Origin: Pseudodesulfovibrio sp.
GTDB taxonomy: Bacteria > Desulfobacterota > Desulfovibrionia > Desulfovibrionales > Desulfovibrionaceae
Assembly: GCF_028692895.1 (NCBI RefSeq)
Contig: NZ_JAQUWN010000020.1
Coordinates: 5,491 to 58,312, forward strand
DNA length: 52,822 nucleotides
Reading direction: 5' to 3'
Under the pieces are notes generated by a model. It saw only the letters and a program-made list of their open reading frames with translations, did not search any database and was not told the origin of the DNA. Positions 26,342 to 34,846 of the stretch are shown in pieces. The stretch's first letter is position 1; every line of letters begins with the position of its first letter. The position numbers and the translations under genes were made by a program.

Positions 26342-26851
26342 CTAGGAGGCGCCGGTGAGCTTGCGCATACGCCGCTCGTTCAGGTGGCAGATGGCCACGG
26401 CCAGGGCGTCTGAGGCGTCCTCGGCCCAGGAGGGTTTCTTGATGCCCAGGCAGTGGGCGACCATGAAGGCGACCTGGTCCTTGGGCGCGCTGCCCACGCC
26501 GACCAGGTTCTTCTTCACCTTGGATGGTTCGTATTCGGCCACGGGCAGTCCGCGCACGGCGCAGGCGGCCATGGCCGCCCCCCTCGCCTGCCCCAGCTTG
26601 AGGGCGGACGAGGGGTTGCGCGAGACGAAGACGTTCTCGATGGCGGCCTCCACCGGTCCATGGGCCTCGATGAGCTCGGTGAGCCGCTCGAAGATGACGC
26701 CCATGCGGGCGGCCATGGACCGGTTGAGAGGAGTGCGGATGGTGCCCGTGTCCACCAGCTCGGCGCGGCCCGAAAGCTCGCGAACAACGCCGTAGCCCGT
26801 GACCCGCGAGCCGGGGTCCAGCCCCAGGACCACCAGGCAGCCGTCCGCCAC
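26342..26851 (-). CDS. ruvC: Holliday junction resolvase RuvC
   Basis: The 169-aa protein has the RuvC nuclease core: catalytic Asp in VLGLDPGSRVTGYG, Glu in AAIENVFVSRNPSSALKLGQARGAAMAA, and the two C-terminal acidic residues in WAEDASDALAVAICH. Length and order fit the family. It resolves Holliday junctions made and moved by RuvAB. GTG at 26851 is 4 bp after the yebC stop, so the genes are one unit. In many bacteria ruvC is next to ruvAB; here ruvAB is about 9 kb away on the same strand (15531-17131). Confidence 0.95.
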   Translation of the reverse strand: MADGCLVVLGLDPGSRVTGYGVVRELSGRAELVDTGTIRTPLNRSMAARMGVIFERLTELIEAHGPVEAAIENVFVSRNPSSALKLGQARGAAMAACAVRGLPVAEYEPSKVKKNLVGVGSAPKDQVAFMVAHCLGIKKPSWAEDASDALAVAICHLNERRMRKLTGAS

Positions 26852-26855
26852 GGCC

Positions 26856-27599
26856 CTACTCGTCCTCGAAGGCTTCGTCCGGGAAGTCGGCGTTCAGGTA
26901 GACCTTCTGCACGTCGTCGTTGTCTTCCAGGGCGTCGAAAAGATTCATGACCTTTTTCGCCGTGGCCACGTCGACCGGGACCAGGGTCGCCGCCACCTGG
27001 CCGAACTCGGCGGACTCGAACTCCATGCCCGCGTCGGTAAAGGCCTGCTGCACGGTCATGAAGTCGCCGGGCTCGGTGTGCACGGTGAAGGTGTCGTCGT
27101 CGTCCACGATGTCTTCGGCGCCCGCCTCCAGGCCCACTTCCATGAGCTGGTCCTCGGTGTACTTCGTCTTGTCGAAGGTGATGACGCCCTTCTTGGCGAA
27201 GAGGTAGGACACGGAGCCGTTCTCGGCCAGGTTGCCGCCATGCTTGGAGAAGGCGTGGCGGATTTCGGCCACAACGCGGTTCTTGTTGTCGGTGGCCACG
27301 TCAACGAGCATGGCCACGCCGCCCGGACCGTATCCTTCGTAGAGGATCTCCAGGATGTCGCCGCCCGCCAACTCGCCGGTGCCCTTCTTGATGGCGTTGT
27401 CGATCCTGTCCTTGGGCAGGTTGACGGCCTTGGCCTTCTGGATGGCCAGGCGCAGGCCCGCGTTGTCCTCGGGGTTGCCGCCGCCCGCCTTGGCGGCCAG
27501 GATGATGTCCTTGGCGGCCTTGGTGAAGAACTTCGCCTTCTTGGCGTCCTGGCGCCCCTTGCGGTGCTGGATGTTGGCCCATTTGCTATGTCCGGACAT
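26856..27599 (-). CDS. yebC: YebC/PmpR-family DNA-binding/translation-associated protein
   Basis: The 247-aa protein begins MSGHSKWANIQHRKGRQDAK, the YebC signature, with AKAGGGNPEDNAGLRLAIQKAKAVNLPKDRI and YEGYGPGGVAMLVDVATDNKNRVVAEIRH typical of the three-domain family. Members act as transcription regulators or, in recent work on relatives, help ribosomes past proline tracts. It has the strong ribosome site GGAGGCAAT-ATG. It heads the unit with ruvC, an arrangement common in bacteria. Confidence 0.95.
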   Translation of the reverse strand: MSGHSKWANIQHRKGRQDAKKAKFFTKAAKDIILAAKAGGGNPEDNAGLRLAIQKAKAVNLPKDRIDNAIKKGTGELAGGDILEILYEGYGPGGVAMLVDVATDNKNRVVAEIRHAFSKHGGNLAENGSVSYLFAKKGVITFDKTKYTEDQLMEVGLEAGAEDIVDDDDTFTVHTEPGDFMTVQQAFTDAGMEFESAEFGQVAATLVPVDVATAKKVMNLFDALEDNDDVQKVYLNADFPDEAFEDE

Positions 27600-27651
27600 A
27601 TTGCCTCCTCAAATACGCTCTTTTGTTCCGTTAAATAATGGGTTGAGTAGT

Positions 27652-28251
27652 CTACCCGTCAATCCCCGCAAAGCCAAGCGCGACGATGAAGATCTCCTTG
27701 CTTTCGGATCGGGAACTGTAGGGTTTGAAATTCTTCACTTTGTCGAAACAAGGGCGCAGACTTTCGCGATACTCTTTTGTCTCGCCGCCCTCGAAAATCT
27801 TGACCACGAAGTGGCCGCCCTTCTTGAGGCGCTTGCGCGCCACCTCGAAGGCGCGTTCGCACAGCTCAAGGGAGTTGGCCTGGTCCGCGAACTTGATCCC
27901 GGTTGTCTTGGGGGCCATGTCGCTGATAACCAGGTCGAAGGGCGCGAGCGGCTCCATGGCAGCCAGCAGCTCCGGCGAATCGGAGAAGACATCGGCCTGC
28001 AAAAAGGTTATGTTTTCCGCGAAGGTATGCCGGGTCTCCTGGATGTCCACCCCGAGCACGCGGCCCGACGGGCCCACGCGCTCCCCCGCGAACTGGGTCC
28101 AGGAGCCGGGGGCCGCGCCCAGGTCGAGCACGGTCTGGCCGGGCGCAAACAGGGAAAACCGCTGGTCCATCTCCTTGAGCTTGTAGACGGAGCGCGCGGC
28201 GTAGTTTTCCTTTTTGGCCCTTTTGAAGTATTTGTCCTGATATTGTTTCAT
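27652..28251 (-). CDS. rlmE: 23S rRNA (uridine 2'-O) methyltransferase RlmE/FtsJ
   Basis: The 199-aa protein carries the SAM-binding motif [11 protein letters not shown] (about 45-55) and the RlmE K-D-K-E catalytic tetrad: Lys in ARSVYKLKE, Asp in [10 protein letters not shown], Lys in FVVKIFEGG and Glu in [11 protein letters not shown]. coli RlmE methylates U2552 of 23S rRNA at a late step of large-subunit assembly. ATG at 28251 has AGGGAG upstream; the longer frame to 28338 is not family-like. It is upstream of yebC on the same strand with a 52-bp gap. Confidence 0.94.
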   Translation of the reverse strand: MKQYQDKYFKRAKKENYAARSVYKLKEMDQRFSLFAPGQTVLDLGAAPGSWTQFAGERVGPSGRVLGVDIQETRHTFAENITFLQADVFSDSPELLAAMEPLAPFDLVISDMAPKTTGIKFADQANSLELCERAFEVARKRLKKGGHFVVKIFEGGETKEYRESLRPCFDKVKNFKPYSSRSESKEIFIVALGFAGIDG

Positions 28252-28320
28252 CTGGCGAACGCTCCCTGATCGGCGTGGAGCGATTCCTAGCCGAATCCGC
28301 CGAAAAAGCCAAGCACAGCC

Positions 28321-29823
28321 GTGAACCGACCGCGCCACGCCACCATAACCGACGAACTGGGCCTGTCAAAGTCCATGCCCGCCGATCCCGCCCGGTTCGA
28401 GTGGGTCGGCCGCCCGCGCGCGGCCGGGACGCCAACGGTCTTCCTGGGTCTCGGCCCGGAGCCGGAGAACCTGCCGGAATGGTTTGACCTTTCGCCGACG
28501 GACGAAGTCCGATTCGTCGAGTGCCCGGCCTTCGCCGCCCAGGTGGACGGCTGGGCGGACCGGGTGCCTTCCCGCTTCTCCCGGCTCGACCCGGAGGCGG
28601 TCTCGGGCTCCCTCGCGGCCTCGGCCAGCGTGGCCCGCTACCTCCCGGCCCAGCGGGCCTTCCCCTCCTTTTTCGCGCCCCTCACGGCCCGACTGGCGGT
28701 CGGCGGCCGACGCAAGCCGCTTGGCCGCACCGTCTGGCTGCCCTCGGGAAAGGCGGACCTCCTTGGCCGCGAGCTGGCACTGGCCTTCCGGGCCGAGGGC
28801 TGGACCGTCCGCTTCCAGGACCACGAATCCCTGGGCAAACACCCCGGCGAGGCCCTGCCCCGGCTGCTCCGGGACGGCGCGCCGGACCTCTTCCTCTCCG
28901 TGAACCTCAAGGGGCTCGACCCCTTCGGCCTGGGCTTCGCCCTGCTGCGCGAGGCCGGGACCAGGGTGGCGGCCTGGCTGGTGGACAACCCGTTCAACCT
29001 GCTGCCCTCGGTCAAGTCCGCCTACTGGCGCGAGCTGCCGCTGTTCGTCACGGACCACACCTTCCTCGGCCCGCTCCGGGAAAACGGCGCGGCCCACGCC
29101 CATCACCTGCCCCTGGCCGCCTGCCCGGAACTCTTCGCGGACGGCACTTTGCCCGAACACGGTCACGGCCTGGAGGACCGGCTGGTCTTCGTTGGCCGCT
29201 CAGCCTTCCCGGACCGCGAGAAATTCTTCGCTGGCCTGGCCCTGGCCGATGACGCCGCCCCGGCCGGGACCACCGTCCGGCGCGATTATTTCTGGTGGCG
29301 CGACCGGCTGGGCATCGCCCCGCTCTGGCCCGGCAACGAGGTGCGGCGGATCGCGGCGGGCGCGGAGTCCAGCGGGTTGGCCTGGAAGCGCGCCTGCCTC
29401 GCTGCGGCCGGGCCGCTGACCATCTTCGGCGACGACGGCTGGCGGGACATCGAAAACGCGGACCTGCGCCCGGTGGTGGACTACTACGCCCACCTGCCCG
29501 CCATCTACCGCCGAGCCTCGGCCGTGCTCAACGTCACGGGCATGCAGCTCCCCGGCGGCCTGACCCAGCGCCACTTCGACGTCTGGTGCGCGGGCGGCTT
29601 CCTGCTCACGGACGCCCACGCGGGCCTCGACATTTTTCCGCGGGAGCTGACCGACCCCATCGCCTTCGCCCGGCCGGACGACATCCGCCCGCTCTTCGAA
29701 CGCTATCGCGCGGAATCGCCCGAAAAACGCGAGCTGCGCAGCCTCTGGCGCGAGCTGATCCTGCGCGAGCACACCTACGCCACCCGAGTGGCGGCGCTGC
29801 TGACCGCCCTGGCTCTGCCCTGA
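28321..29823 (+). CDS. CgeB-like glycosyltransferase family protein
   Basis: The 500-aa protein has a C-terminal glycosyltransferase region of the CgeB/Glyco_trans_1_2 type: [16 protein letters not shown], then [40 protein letters not shown], where the donor-binding acidic and Gly-rich parts lie. The middle has a Rossmann-like [33 protein letters not shown] stretch. The first 100 residues are unassigned. Such enzymes build surface or spore glycans, or modify flagellin. Neither donor nor acceptor can be named. Start is GTG at 28321 with a weak ribosome site; an in-frame ATG at 28375 is the alternative. It diverges from rlmE. Confidence 0.78.
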   Translation: MNRPRHATITDELGLSKSMPADPARFEWVGRPRAAGTPTVFLGLGPEPENLPEWFDLSPTDEVRFVECPAFAAQVDGWADRVPSRFSRLDPEAVSGSLAASASVARYLPAQRAFPSFFAPLTARLAVGGRRKPLGRTVWLPSGKADLLGRELALAFRAEGWTVRFQDHESLGKHPGEALPRLLRDGAPDLFLSVNLKGLDPFGLGFALLREAGTRVAAWLVDNPFNLLPSVKSAYWRELPLFVTDHTFLGPLRENGAAHAHHLPLAACPELFADGTLPEHGHGLEDRLVFVGRSAFPDREKFFAGLALADDAAPAGTTVRRDYFWWRDRLGIAPLWPGNEVRRIAAGAESSGLAWKRACLAAAGPLTIFGDDGWRDIENADLRPVVDYYAHLPAIYRRASAVLNVTGMQLPGGLTQRHFDVWCAGGFLLTDAHAGLDIFPRELTDPIAFARPDDIRPLFERYRAESPEKRELRSLWRELILREHTYATRVAALLTALALP

Positions 29824-29899
29824 TCGCACGGATTGCACCCGAGGGTGCTGAAAACACTTGTCGAAGGAAGCAAAAAGGGCTATCTCCCTCTTCACCCAC

Positions 29900-29975
29900 G
29901 GGGACGTAGCTCAGCTGGGAGAGCACTGCCTTCGCAAGGCAGGGGTCGAGAGTTCAAATCTCTTCGTCTCCACCA
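29900..29975 (+). tRNA. tRNA-Ala, anticodon CGC
   Basis: A full cloverleaf can be folded. The acceptor GGGGACG (29900-29906) pairs with CGTCTCC (29965-29971), and the D arm is GCTC...GAGC. The anticodon stem CTGCC/GGCAG encloses loop TTCGCAA, giving anticodon CGC. The T arm is GAGAG-TTCAAAT-CTCTT. The discriminator is A, and CCA is encoded (29973-29975). The G3-U70 wobble pair, the alanine identity element, is present. It reads GCG codons, which should be frequent in this GC-rich genome. Confidence 0.96.
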
Positions 29976-29985
29976 GGAAAAAACA

Positions 29986-30018
29986 GGGACTTCGGCATTA
30001 TGCCCGAGTCCCTTTTTC
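29986..30018 (+). terminator. Terminator downstream of tRNA-Ala
   Basis: GGGACTTCGGCAT (from 29986) pairs with ATGCCCGAGTCCC (to 30012) with one mismatch and one G-T pair, followed by TTTTTCTT. It begins about ten bases after the tRNA end. Confidence 0.8.
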
Positions 30019-30085
30019 TTGACCGCCGGGGGCTGGGAACTCGCCGGGAGCCACCGCCCCCTCCGCCATCATCCGAAAAGCAGAA

Positions 30086-30110
30086 GGCCCCGGACGCCGT
30101 GTCCGGGGGC
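30086..30110 (-). terminator. Likely terminator of the bacteriohemerythrin gene
   Basis: CCCCGGAC (30088-30095) pairs with GTCCGGGG (30101-30108). On the minus strand the stem is followed by a T-rich CTTCTGCTTTTCGG. It lies about 30 bp after the hemerythrin stop. Confidence 0.6.
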
Positions 30111-30139
30111 ACTCCCGGCGAAACCGGCGCGCCGCCAGC

Positions 30140-30550
30140 CTAGCGCATACCCCGGCCCCGCAAGTAATCCCCCAGCAGTCGGTCCTCGCCCAGGATATGG
30201 GCCGCCAGCCAGTCGGAAAGGAACCGGAAAAGGTCCTCCCGCCAGGGGGCTCCGGCGTCAGCGGACAACGCCGCGCGCTTGGTCCTGACCTTTATCAGGA
30301 AAAATTCATGCTGACGGCGATGGACTTCCCTGCCGGGATGCTCGAACGCCTCCATGAGCCTCTCCTCGGTGGCGAAGTGCGTGGCGGCATAGGCCGCCAT
30401 GCCGTCGAGCAGGGACAGGCCCGCTTCCGTCGAAGCGCCCCGCTCGATGACCGCGTACGCCTCGTTGAGCAGGTCCACCAGACGCTCGTGCTCTCGGTCC
30501 AGCTCCTCGATCCCTATGGATAGCGCTTCGCTCCATTGCATGTAGGCCAT
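30140..30550 (-). CDS. Bacteriohemerythrin
   Basis: The 136-aa protein is a four-helix-bundle hemerythrin. Di-iron ligands are visible in order: His in the N-terminal helix IGIEELDREHERLVDLLNEAY, the HFATEERLMEAFEHPGREVHRRQHEFF block (H-x3-E and H-x3-H-x-x-F pattern), and His and Asp in WLAAHILGEDRLLGDYL. It reversibly binds oxygen, and in anaerobes it is thought to buffer or sense O2. ATG at 30550 has GGGAG eight bases upstream; an ATG at 30541 is possible. It lies just downstream of the tmc operon but is separated by the terminator 30631-30660, so it is its own unit. Confidence 0.92.
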   Translation of the reverse strand: MAYMQWSEALSIGIEELDREHERLVDLLNEAYAVIERGASTEAGLSLLDGMAAYAATHFATEERLMEAFEHPGREVHRRQHEFFLIKVRTKRAALSADAGAPWREDLFRFLSDWLAAHILGEDRLLGDYLRGRGMR

Positions 30551-30630
30551 TGCTGTTCTCCCGGTGTCACAGGATGGGGGAATGACTGGGTGGAGTCAAT
30601 GAGAACCGACCGGCCGGAACCAAAAAACAA

Positions 30631-30660
30631 GGCGGCCGCCGGAAGATCCGGCGGCCGCCC
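30631..30660 (-). terminator. Terminator of the tmc operon
   Basis: Arms GGCGGCCGCCGGA (30631-30643) and TCCGGCGGCCGCC (30647-30659) pair perfectly over 13 bp with loop AGA. On the minus strand the stem is followed by TTGTTTTTTG; the plus side has ATTTTT, so it can act both ways. It sits about 25 bp after the tmcA stop. Confidence 0.93.
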
Positions 30661-30685
30661 ATTTTTACGATAATGCTCCGGGGAG

Positions 30686-31087
30686 CTACTTGGCGTGGCA
30701 CTGGCCGCAGGCCACCGGGCCCGCGCCCTTGGCCTCGTGGCAGGTGATGCACTGACGGTGGTAGGCCCGCATCAGCGGGGTGGCCCCGTCGGTGGGCTTC
30801 ACCGCGTGGCAGGAGGAGCAGGGATCGCCCTCGGAGGAGTTTTCCTTGTCCATCTTGCCGTCCTCGGTCTTGCCATGGTGGCAGACCACGCATTCCTCGA
30901 TGCCGGCCTTCTCGTTGTGCGCGTCGTGGGCGAATGCCACCCGGGGGCGCTCAAGGGTGCCGAAGGCGTCGGCGGGGACCTGGGTCATGTCGTCCTGCGA
31001 CATGGCGACCGGAACCATGTAAAAGGCGACCAACGCGAGGATGGTCAGCATGGAGGCCGCGAGCTTGACGATGTTCTTCCTGTGCAT
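30686..31087 (-). CDS. tmcA: Four-haem cytochrome c3 (type II) of the Tmc complex, TmcA
   Basis: The 133-aa protein has a signal peptide (hydrophobic to about residue 29, MSQ near the cut) and four c-type haem motifs: CVVCH, CSSCH, CITCH and CGQCH. Axial histidines are in FAHDAHN and AYHRQC. The type II cytochrome c3 of Desulfovibrio is acidic, periplasmic, and takes electrons from hydrogenase through type I c3 to hand them to the membrane Tmc complex. ATG at 31087 has AGGAGGAGGAC upstream. It is the last gene of the four-gene unit, with 12 bp between the tmcB stop and this start. Assignment rests on motifs plus context. Confidence 0.92.
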   Translation of the reverse strand: MHRKNIVKLAASMLTILALVAFYMVPVAMSQDDMTQVPADAFGTLERPRVAFAHDAHNEKAGIEECVVCHHGKTEDGKMDKENSSEGDPCSSCHAVKPTDGATPLMRAYHRQCITCHEAKGAGPVACGQCHAK

Positions 31088-31099
31088 GGCGTCCTCCTC

Positions 31100-32419
31100 C
31101 TAGAGTTCCGGTTTTTCCATCAGCTCGTAAATGATGTCGCCGATGAACTTTCCGTGCATCCCGAGATCATAGTAGCCGATGATGTCTTCCAGGCCGCCGT
31201 GGCAGTTGTGACACGGGATGACCACGTCGTGCACGCCGGTGGCCTTGAGCTGTTCGGCCTTGATCCGGTTGCCTTCCATGCGGGTGTTCTTGAACGGCGG
31301 CCCGCAGTTGATGACGCCGCCGCCCGCGCAGCAGCAGTAGTTGTGTTCGCGGTTGGGGATCATTTCCACCACTTCCTCGCACAGGAAGTGGACGACCTCG
31401 CGCAGCTTGTCCATGAGACCGCGCCCGCGCATGACGTTGCACGGGTCCTGGATGGTGACCGGCTTCTCGTACTTGTGCGTGATCTTGATCTTGCCCTGCT
31501 GGATCAGCTCCCAGTAGAACTCGATGGCGTGGACGATGGGCACCGGGCTGTTCTTGTAGCCGAGCCAGCGGTTGCCCATGTCGTAGACCGAACGGAAGGC
31601 GTGGCCGCACTCGCCCATGACGATGCGCTTGACCCTGAGCTTCTGCGCGGACTCGAAGTGGGCGCGCTTGAGGCGGCCCATGTTTTCGTAGTCACCCACG
31701 AACATGCACATGTCCGAGTTGTCCCAGCCGGGCTCGGAGGGCATGGTGTAGTCCACGCCCGCCGCGTGCATGATGGCCGCGGCCTGGTAGATGAGCTGGG
31801 TCCGGAACTTGGGTTCCGGGGCGATGACCGAGTAGTAGACGTCGGCCCCTTCCTTGTCGAGGGGGATGCGCAGGTCGGGGAACTCGTCCCGGGCCTCGTC
31901 CTCCTGCCACTGGAGGGAGTCGATCCACTCGTCGTCCTTGACCCACATCTGGTTCATGGTCGAGGCGTGGGAGTGGGAGGTGTCGCGAATGTACTGCGGG
32001 ACGACGTCCAGCATGTAGCAGATGCGGCGCACCATGGACATGATGTACCCGGTGTCGATGCCGATGGGACAGTAGTGGGCGCACCGCTTGCAGAGGTTGC
32101 ATTCGGTGAAGGCCATCTGCGCCATCAGATAAATCTGATCGGGAGTGACCTTTCCCTTCTTGTTCATCAGCTCGTACATGGTCTCCGTGGCCTTGTTGAC
32201 CGGAGAGTAACTGGGGTCGAAATCATGGGACATGTAGAAGTGACAGCCCTGCGAACAGAGGCCGCAACGCATGCACGTCTCCTGATATACTTTGAGCTTG
32301 GCCCCGGTCTCACCCTTGAGAACCTGGTTGACCACCTTCTCGATCTTCTCGGGAGTAAGGCTGGCCACCCCGTTCGCAAGGCCGGGATCAGCAACTTTTC
32401 TGTCAGCTATCCGACTCAT
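31100..32419 (-). CDS. tmcB: Cytoplasmic Fe-S subunit of the Tmc complex (HdrD/DsrK-like, CCG domains), TmcB
   Basis: The 439-aa protein has two ferredoxin motifs, CMRCGLCSQGCHF and CNLCKRCAHYCPIG, then a C-terminal CCG-type domain (CCCAGGGVINC near residue 365, preceded by a GECGH and DPCN segment). This is the HdrD/DsrK/GlpC layout. In HdrD the CCG motif holds a special [4Fe-4S] cluster that reduces disulfides. In the Tmc complex TmcB is the cytoplasmic electron acceptor/donor. The order here is tmcD-tmcC-tmcB-tmcA, and TmcC starts 34 bp upstream. The electron partner on the cytoplasmic side is unknown. Confidence 0.93.
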   Translation of the reverse strand: MSRIADRKVADPGLANGVASLTPEKIEKVVNQVLKGETGAKLKVYQETCMRCGLCSQGCHFYMSHDFDPSYSPVNKATETMYELMNKKGKVTPDQIYLMAQMAFTECNLCKRCAHYCPIGIDTGYIMSMVRRICYMLDVVPQYIRDTSHSHASTMNQMWVKDDEWIDSLQWQEDEARDEFPDLRIPLDKEGADVYYSVIAPEPKFRTQLIYQAAAIMHAAGVDYTMPSEPGWDNSDMCMFVGDYENMGRLKRAHFESAQKLRVKRIVMGECGHAFRSVYDMGNRWLGYKNSPVPIVHAIEFYWELIQQGKIKITHKYEKPVTIQDPCNVMRGRGLMDKLREVVHFLCEEVVEMIPNREHNYCCCAGGGVINCGPPFKNTRMEGNRIKAEQLKATGVHDVVIPCHNCHGGLEDIIGYYDLGMHGKFIGDIIYELMEKPEL

Positions 32420-32452
32420 TATTCTTATCCTCGCTTTCTGTTTTAGATGGGG

Positions 32453-33112
32453 CTACCAGTCCTTGGCGTGACGCACCGCGCCGAATTCCGAACCCATGTA
32501 GGACCTGGTGAGCAGGGCGAACAGCGCGTGGCTGAGCCGGGTGAACGGAATCAGGGCGAGCAGGAGTTCTCCCGCCAGTACGTGCAGCGTGGTCATCAGC
32601 AGGACAGGGCCCACCTGATGGTAGGCGAGCACGCCGGTGACGAACGGCAGGGCCACCAGGATCAGGGAGAACCAGTCCTTGGGACGGGTGACGCCCTTGA
32701 CGTGGGGCAGCGCAAGGCGGCGGTAGGCGAAGACCGCGCAGGCGGCGATGACCACGAAGCTCACGGCGTCGCCGAACCCGCCGGGCAGGCTCGGGATGGA
32801 AATCCCGAACGCGGTGTCCCAAAGCACCGCGTGGGCGCCGAGGAACACGGCCACCAGCAGGAAGCCGATGTGGAAGAGGAAGGTCGCGACCGTCATCAGC
32901 GGGTCGGACTTCCACCCCATGGTGTTGAAGGGAATGAGCCAGTTGAGGATGGAGCGCAGGCTGTAGGGCAGGCTCATGTACGCGAGCGACGAACCGTCCT
33001 TGGCCTTGGCCAGGGCGTACATGGACACCAGCCGGTAGATGGAGCCGATGATGAAGAAACCCCAGGCGATCCAGGCCAGGGGGCCGCTGACGAAAACGTA
33101 GAATTCAGTCAT
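32453..33112 (-). CDS. tmcC: Membrane cytochrome b subunit of the Tmc complex, TmcC
   Basis: The 219-aa protein has five clear hydrophobic segments. Paired histidines lie on two of them: FHIGFLLVAVFLGAH (about residues 80-95) and TLHVLAGELLLALIPFTRLSH (about 180-200), which suggests two b haems across the membrane as in NarI/DsrM. It should pass electrons between periplasmic TmcA and cytoplasmic TmcB. ATG at 33112 has AGGAGG upstream. It begins 12 bp after the tmcD stop, so the genes are tightly coupled. Confidence 0.92.
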   Translation of the reverse strand: MTEFYVFVSGPLAWIAWGFFIIGSIYRLVSMYALAKAKDGSSLAYMSLPYSLRSILNWLIPFNTMGWKSDPLMTVATFLFHIGFLLVAVFLGAHAVLWDTAFGISIPSLPGGFGDAVSFVVIAACAVFAYRRLALPHVKGVTRPKDWFSLILVALPFVTGVLAYHQVGPVLLMTTLHVLAGELLLALIPFTRLSHALFALLTRSYMGSEFGAVRHAKDW

Positions 33113-33123
33113 GGCGCGACCTC

Positions 33124-34380
33124 CTAGAACCGGGCCACGTCGGCGACGATGCGGACGTAGCTGTTGTTTTCGATGGCCCGGATGAGCACCTTGGCGCCGT
33201 CCTCGCTGAAGATCGGGGGCCAGGCCATGTCGAAGGAACGCTCGAAGGGCTTGCCGTTGACCAGGATGATCCGCTTGCCGTCCTTCTCGACCATGGCGGC
33301 GACGTTCTTGCCGCCGGGACAGAAGGTGGCGGGCCAGGCCATGTCGTAGACGCCGTCCCAGGCCTTGCCGTCGACCACGATCCGGAAGTTGGTGTTGTCC
33401 TCGTTGCCGATGGCGGCGGCCCGGGTGCCGTCGGGGCTGACCACCAGGTCGGTGACGACCGGGAAGGTCACGTCCCAGGCCGCGTTGTCGCAGGCCACGG
33501 TGAACTCGCCGTAGGAGGGAGCGACCACGGCCCAAAGCTTGTTGCCCGGCTTGCCGTACTGCAGGTAGAGGCACTGGGCGTAGCGCGGTTCCCAGAGGAT
33601 GTTGCCGTCCTTGGCCACGCCCCACTTGCCCGCCACGCGGACCGGGGCGACCACGGAGCCGTCCTTGGGATGGAAGATGGGCTCCCAGACCTGGCCGTAG
33701 GTGGCGGCCCAGGGCTTGTCGTCCACGGCGATGGTGTAGGCGTGCACGGAGGGGCGCACCTGGGCTGCCACGTGCTCGCCGGTGGCGTCGAAGGCCGGCC
33801 CCCAGACGTTGAGGTATTTGTTCGGCCACCGCACGCCGTCAACGACCACGGTGTAGATGCCCTTCTTGAATCCTTCGATGTCCGCCTGGCCCAGGCTCTG
33901 CACCTGCGCCACGCCCGCGGCGTGCGCGCCGTCGGCGGAGAGGGTGTACTGGTTGACGTTCTCGAAGAGTTCTTCCCACGGTTCGCCGTCGACGCAGACG
34001 CCGTATCGCTCCATGCCCTTGTACATGGTGGCGATGACGGAGCCGTCCTCGCTGAACTTGGTTTCCCAGATGTAGTCGGTGGTCTCGCCCATCGGCTCGC
34101 CGTCCACGACCAGCACCCACTCCATGTCCTGCTGACAGATAGCGGTCAGCCGGCCGTCAGGCGAAAATTTGAGTCCCCAGATCTTGTCGAAGGTGTTTTC
34201 CCAGACCGTGTCGTTGGTCCGTACGGAAAACACGCCTTCATCAACCTGGACGATAGCGGCCACGGTTTCGCCGTCGGGCGAAACGTACGGCTCCTCCTGC
34301 CATCCATGTCCTTCGATCGGGGAGAGGGATTCAACGACCGTTTTCTGGCCGGTCTCCCAATCCCATTTCGATATTCCCAT
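33124..34380 (-). CDS. tmcD: Trp-rich beta-propeller-like subunit of the Tmc complex, TmcD
   Basis: The 418-aa protein is built from repeats of about 45-50 residues. Each has a W at the end of one strand and a V-D-G-(K/E)-P-W or F turn, seen in VVDGEPMGE, CVDGEPWEE, VVDGVRWPN, AVDDKPWAA, VVDGKAWDG and LVNGKPFERSF, with SPDG/SEDG turns between. This is the WG/propeller-like pattern of TmcD. It has no signal peptide, so it should sit on the cytoplasmic side; no cofactor motif is visible. Its exact role in the complex is not known. ATG at 34380 has AGGGGGTG upstream. It is first in the operon, behind the unusual 34381-35408 region. Confidence 0.88.
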   Translation of the reverse strand: MGISKWDWETGQKTVVESLSPIEGHGWQEEPYVSPDGETVAAIVQVDEGVFSVRTNDTVWENTFDKIWGLKFSPDGRLTAICQQDMEWVLVVDGEPMGETTDYIWETKFSEDGSVIATMYKGMERYGVCVDGEPWEELFENVNQYTLSADGAHAAGVAQVQSLGQADIEGFKKGIYTVVVDGVRWPNKYLNVWGPAFDATGEHVAAQVRPSVHAYTIAVDDKPWAATYGQVWEPIFHPKDGSVVAPVRVAGKWGVAKDGNILWEPRYAQCLYLQYGKPGNKLWAVVAPSYGEFTVACDNAAWDVTFPVVTDLVVSPDGTRAAAIGNEDNTNFRIVVDGKAWDGVYDMAWPATFCPGGKNVAAMVEKDGKRIILVNGKPFERSFDMAWPPIFSEDGAKVLIRAIENNSYVRIVADVARF

Positions 34381-34448
34381 AGCACCCCCTGTTGTTTTGA
34401 CGCCGCGAAGACCGCGGTCCATGCACCCGCTGGCGCGGGCCGTCTGCC

Positions 34449-34485
34449 GAACGGCTTCCGTTCCATGAACAACGGCTTCCGTTCC
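34449..34485. promoter_or_regulatory. Pair of palindromic operator candidates upstream of tmcD
   Basis: GAACGGCTTCCGTTC (34449-34463) and CAACGGCTTCCGTTC (34471-34485) share a 14-bp stretch. The first has six-bp inverted arms GAACGG/CCGTTC, the second five. They are offset by about 21-22 bp, close to two helical turns, and lie 70-105 bp before the tmcD start. This is typical of a dimeric regulator binding two sites. No regulator family is recognised. Confidence 0.5.
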
Positions 34486-34737
34486 CGTTTTCTGAATCAT
34501 CTGGGAGCGAACACGCACCCCCCTGGTCGTCATCCGACAGGGAGGCGCTCCTTTCCTACCAGCGTTCGTGGCCTCAATTCCGCATTGTTTTCAGCCAGTT
34601 GCCCGTCGGTTTCCCGGGCCGTGGTCGAGATCTCTCACGCGTTCTCCACCCCGAAGCCCGGACAGGCTCGCAGCCAAACAATACGATCTGTTGTGCACAG
34701 TCCACACAAATAAAGTCAAGCCCAATCATCAACTATA

Positions 34738-34771
34738 CCAACAAAAAATGCCTGCCGAAGCCGGTCAGGCA
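34738..34771 (-). terminator. Orphan minus-strand terminator, possible end of a small RNA or leader
   Basis: TGCCTG (34749-34754) pairs with CAGGCA (34766-34771), with an inner CCG/CGG pairing. On the minus strand the stem is followed by TTTTTTGTTGG. No gene ends here: the nearest upstream minus-strand stop is at 35409. A second hairpin, CGGACG/CGTCCG (34781-34797), lies just before it, so a structured transcript of about 100 nt could end here. Confidence 0.6.
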
Positions 34772-34829
34772 CCCCCGGAACGGACGTATACCGTCCGAAA
34801 AAGTGCTCCAGAACACGGTTTTACTATTT

Positions 34830-34846
34830 CATACCATACTGGTATG
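34830..34846. promoter_or_regulatory. 17-bp palindrome, candidate operator
   Basis: CATACCATACTGGTATG has perfect 7-bp arms (CATACCA/TGGTATG) and a 3-bp centre, in the AT-rich part of the tmc upstream region. It lies about 60 bp before the orphan terminator on the minus strand, where a promoter for that transcript would be. It is 450 bp from tmcD. Confidence 0.4.
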
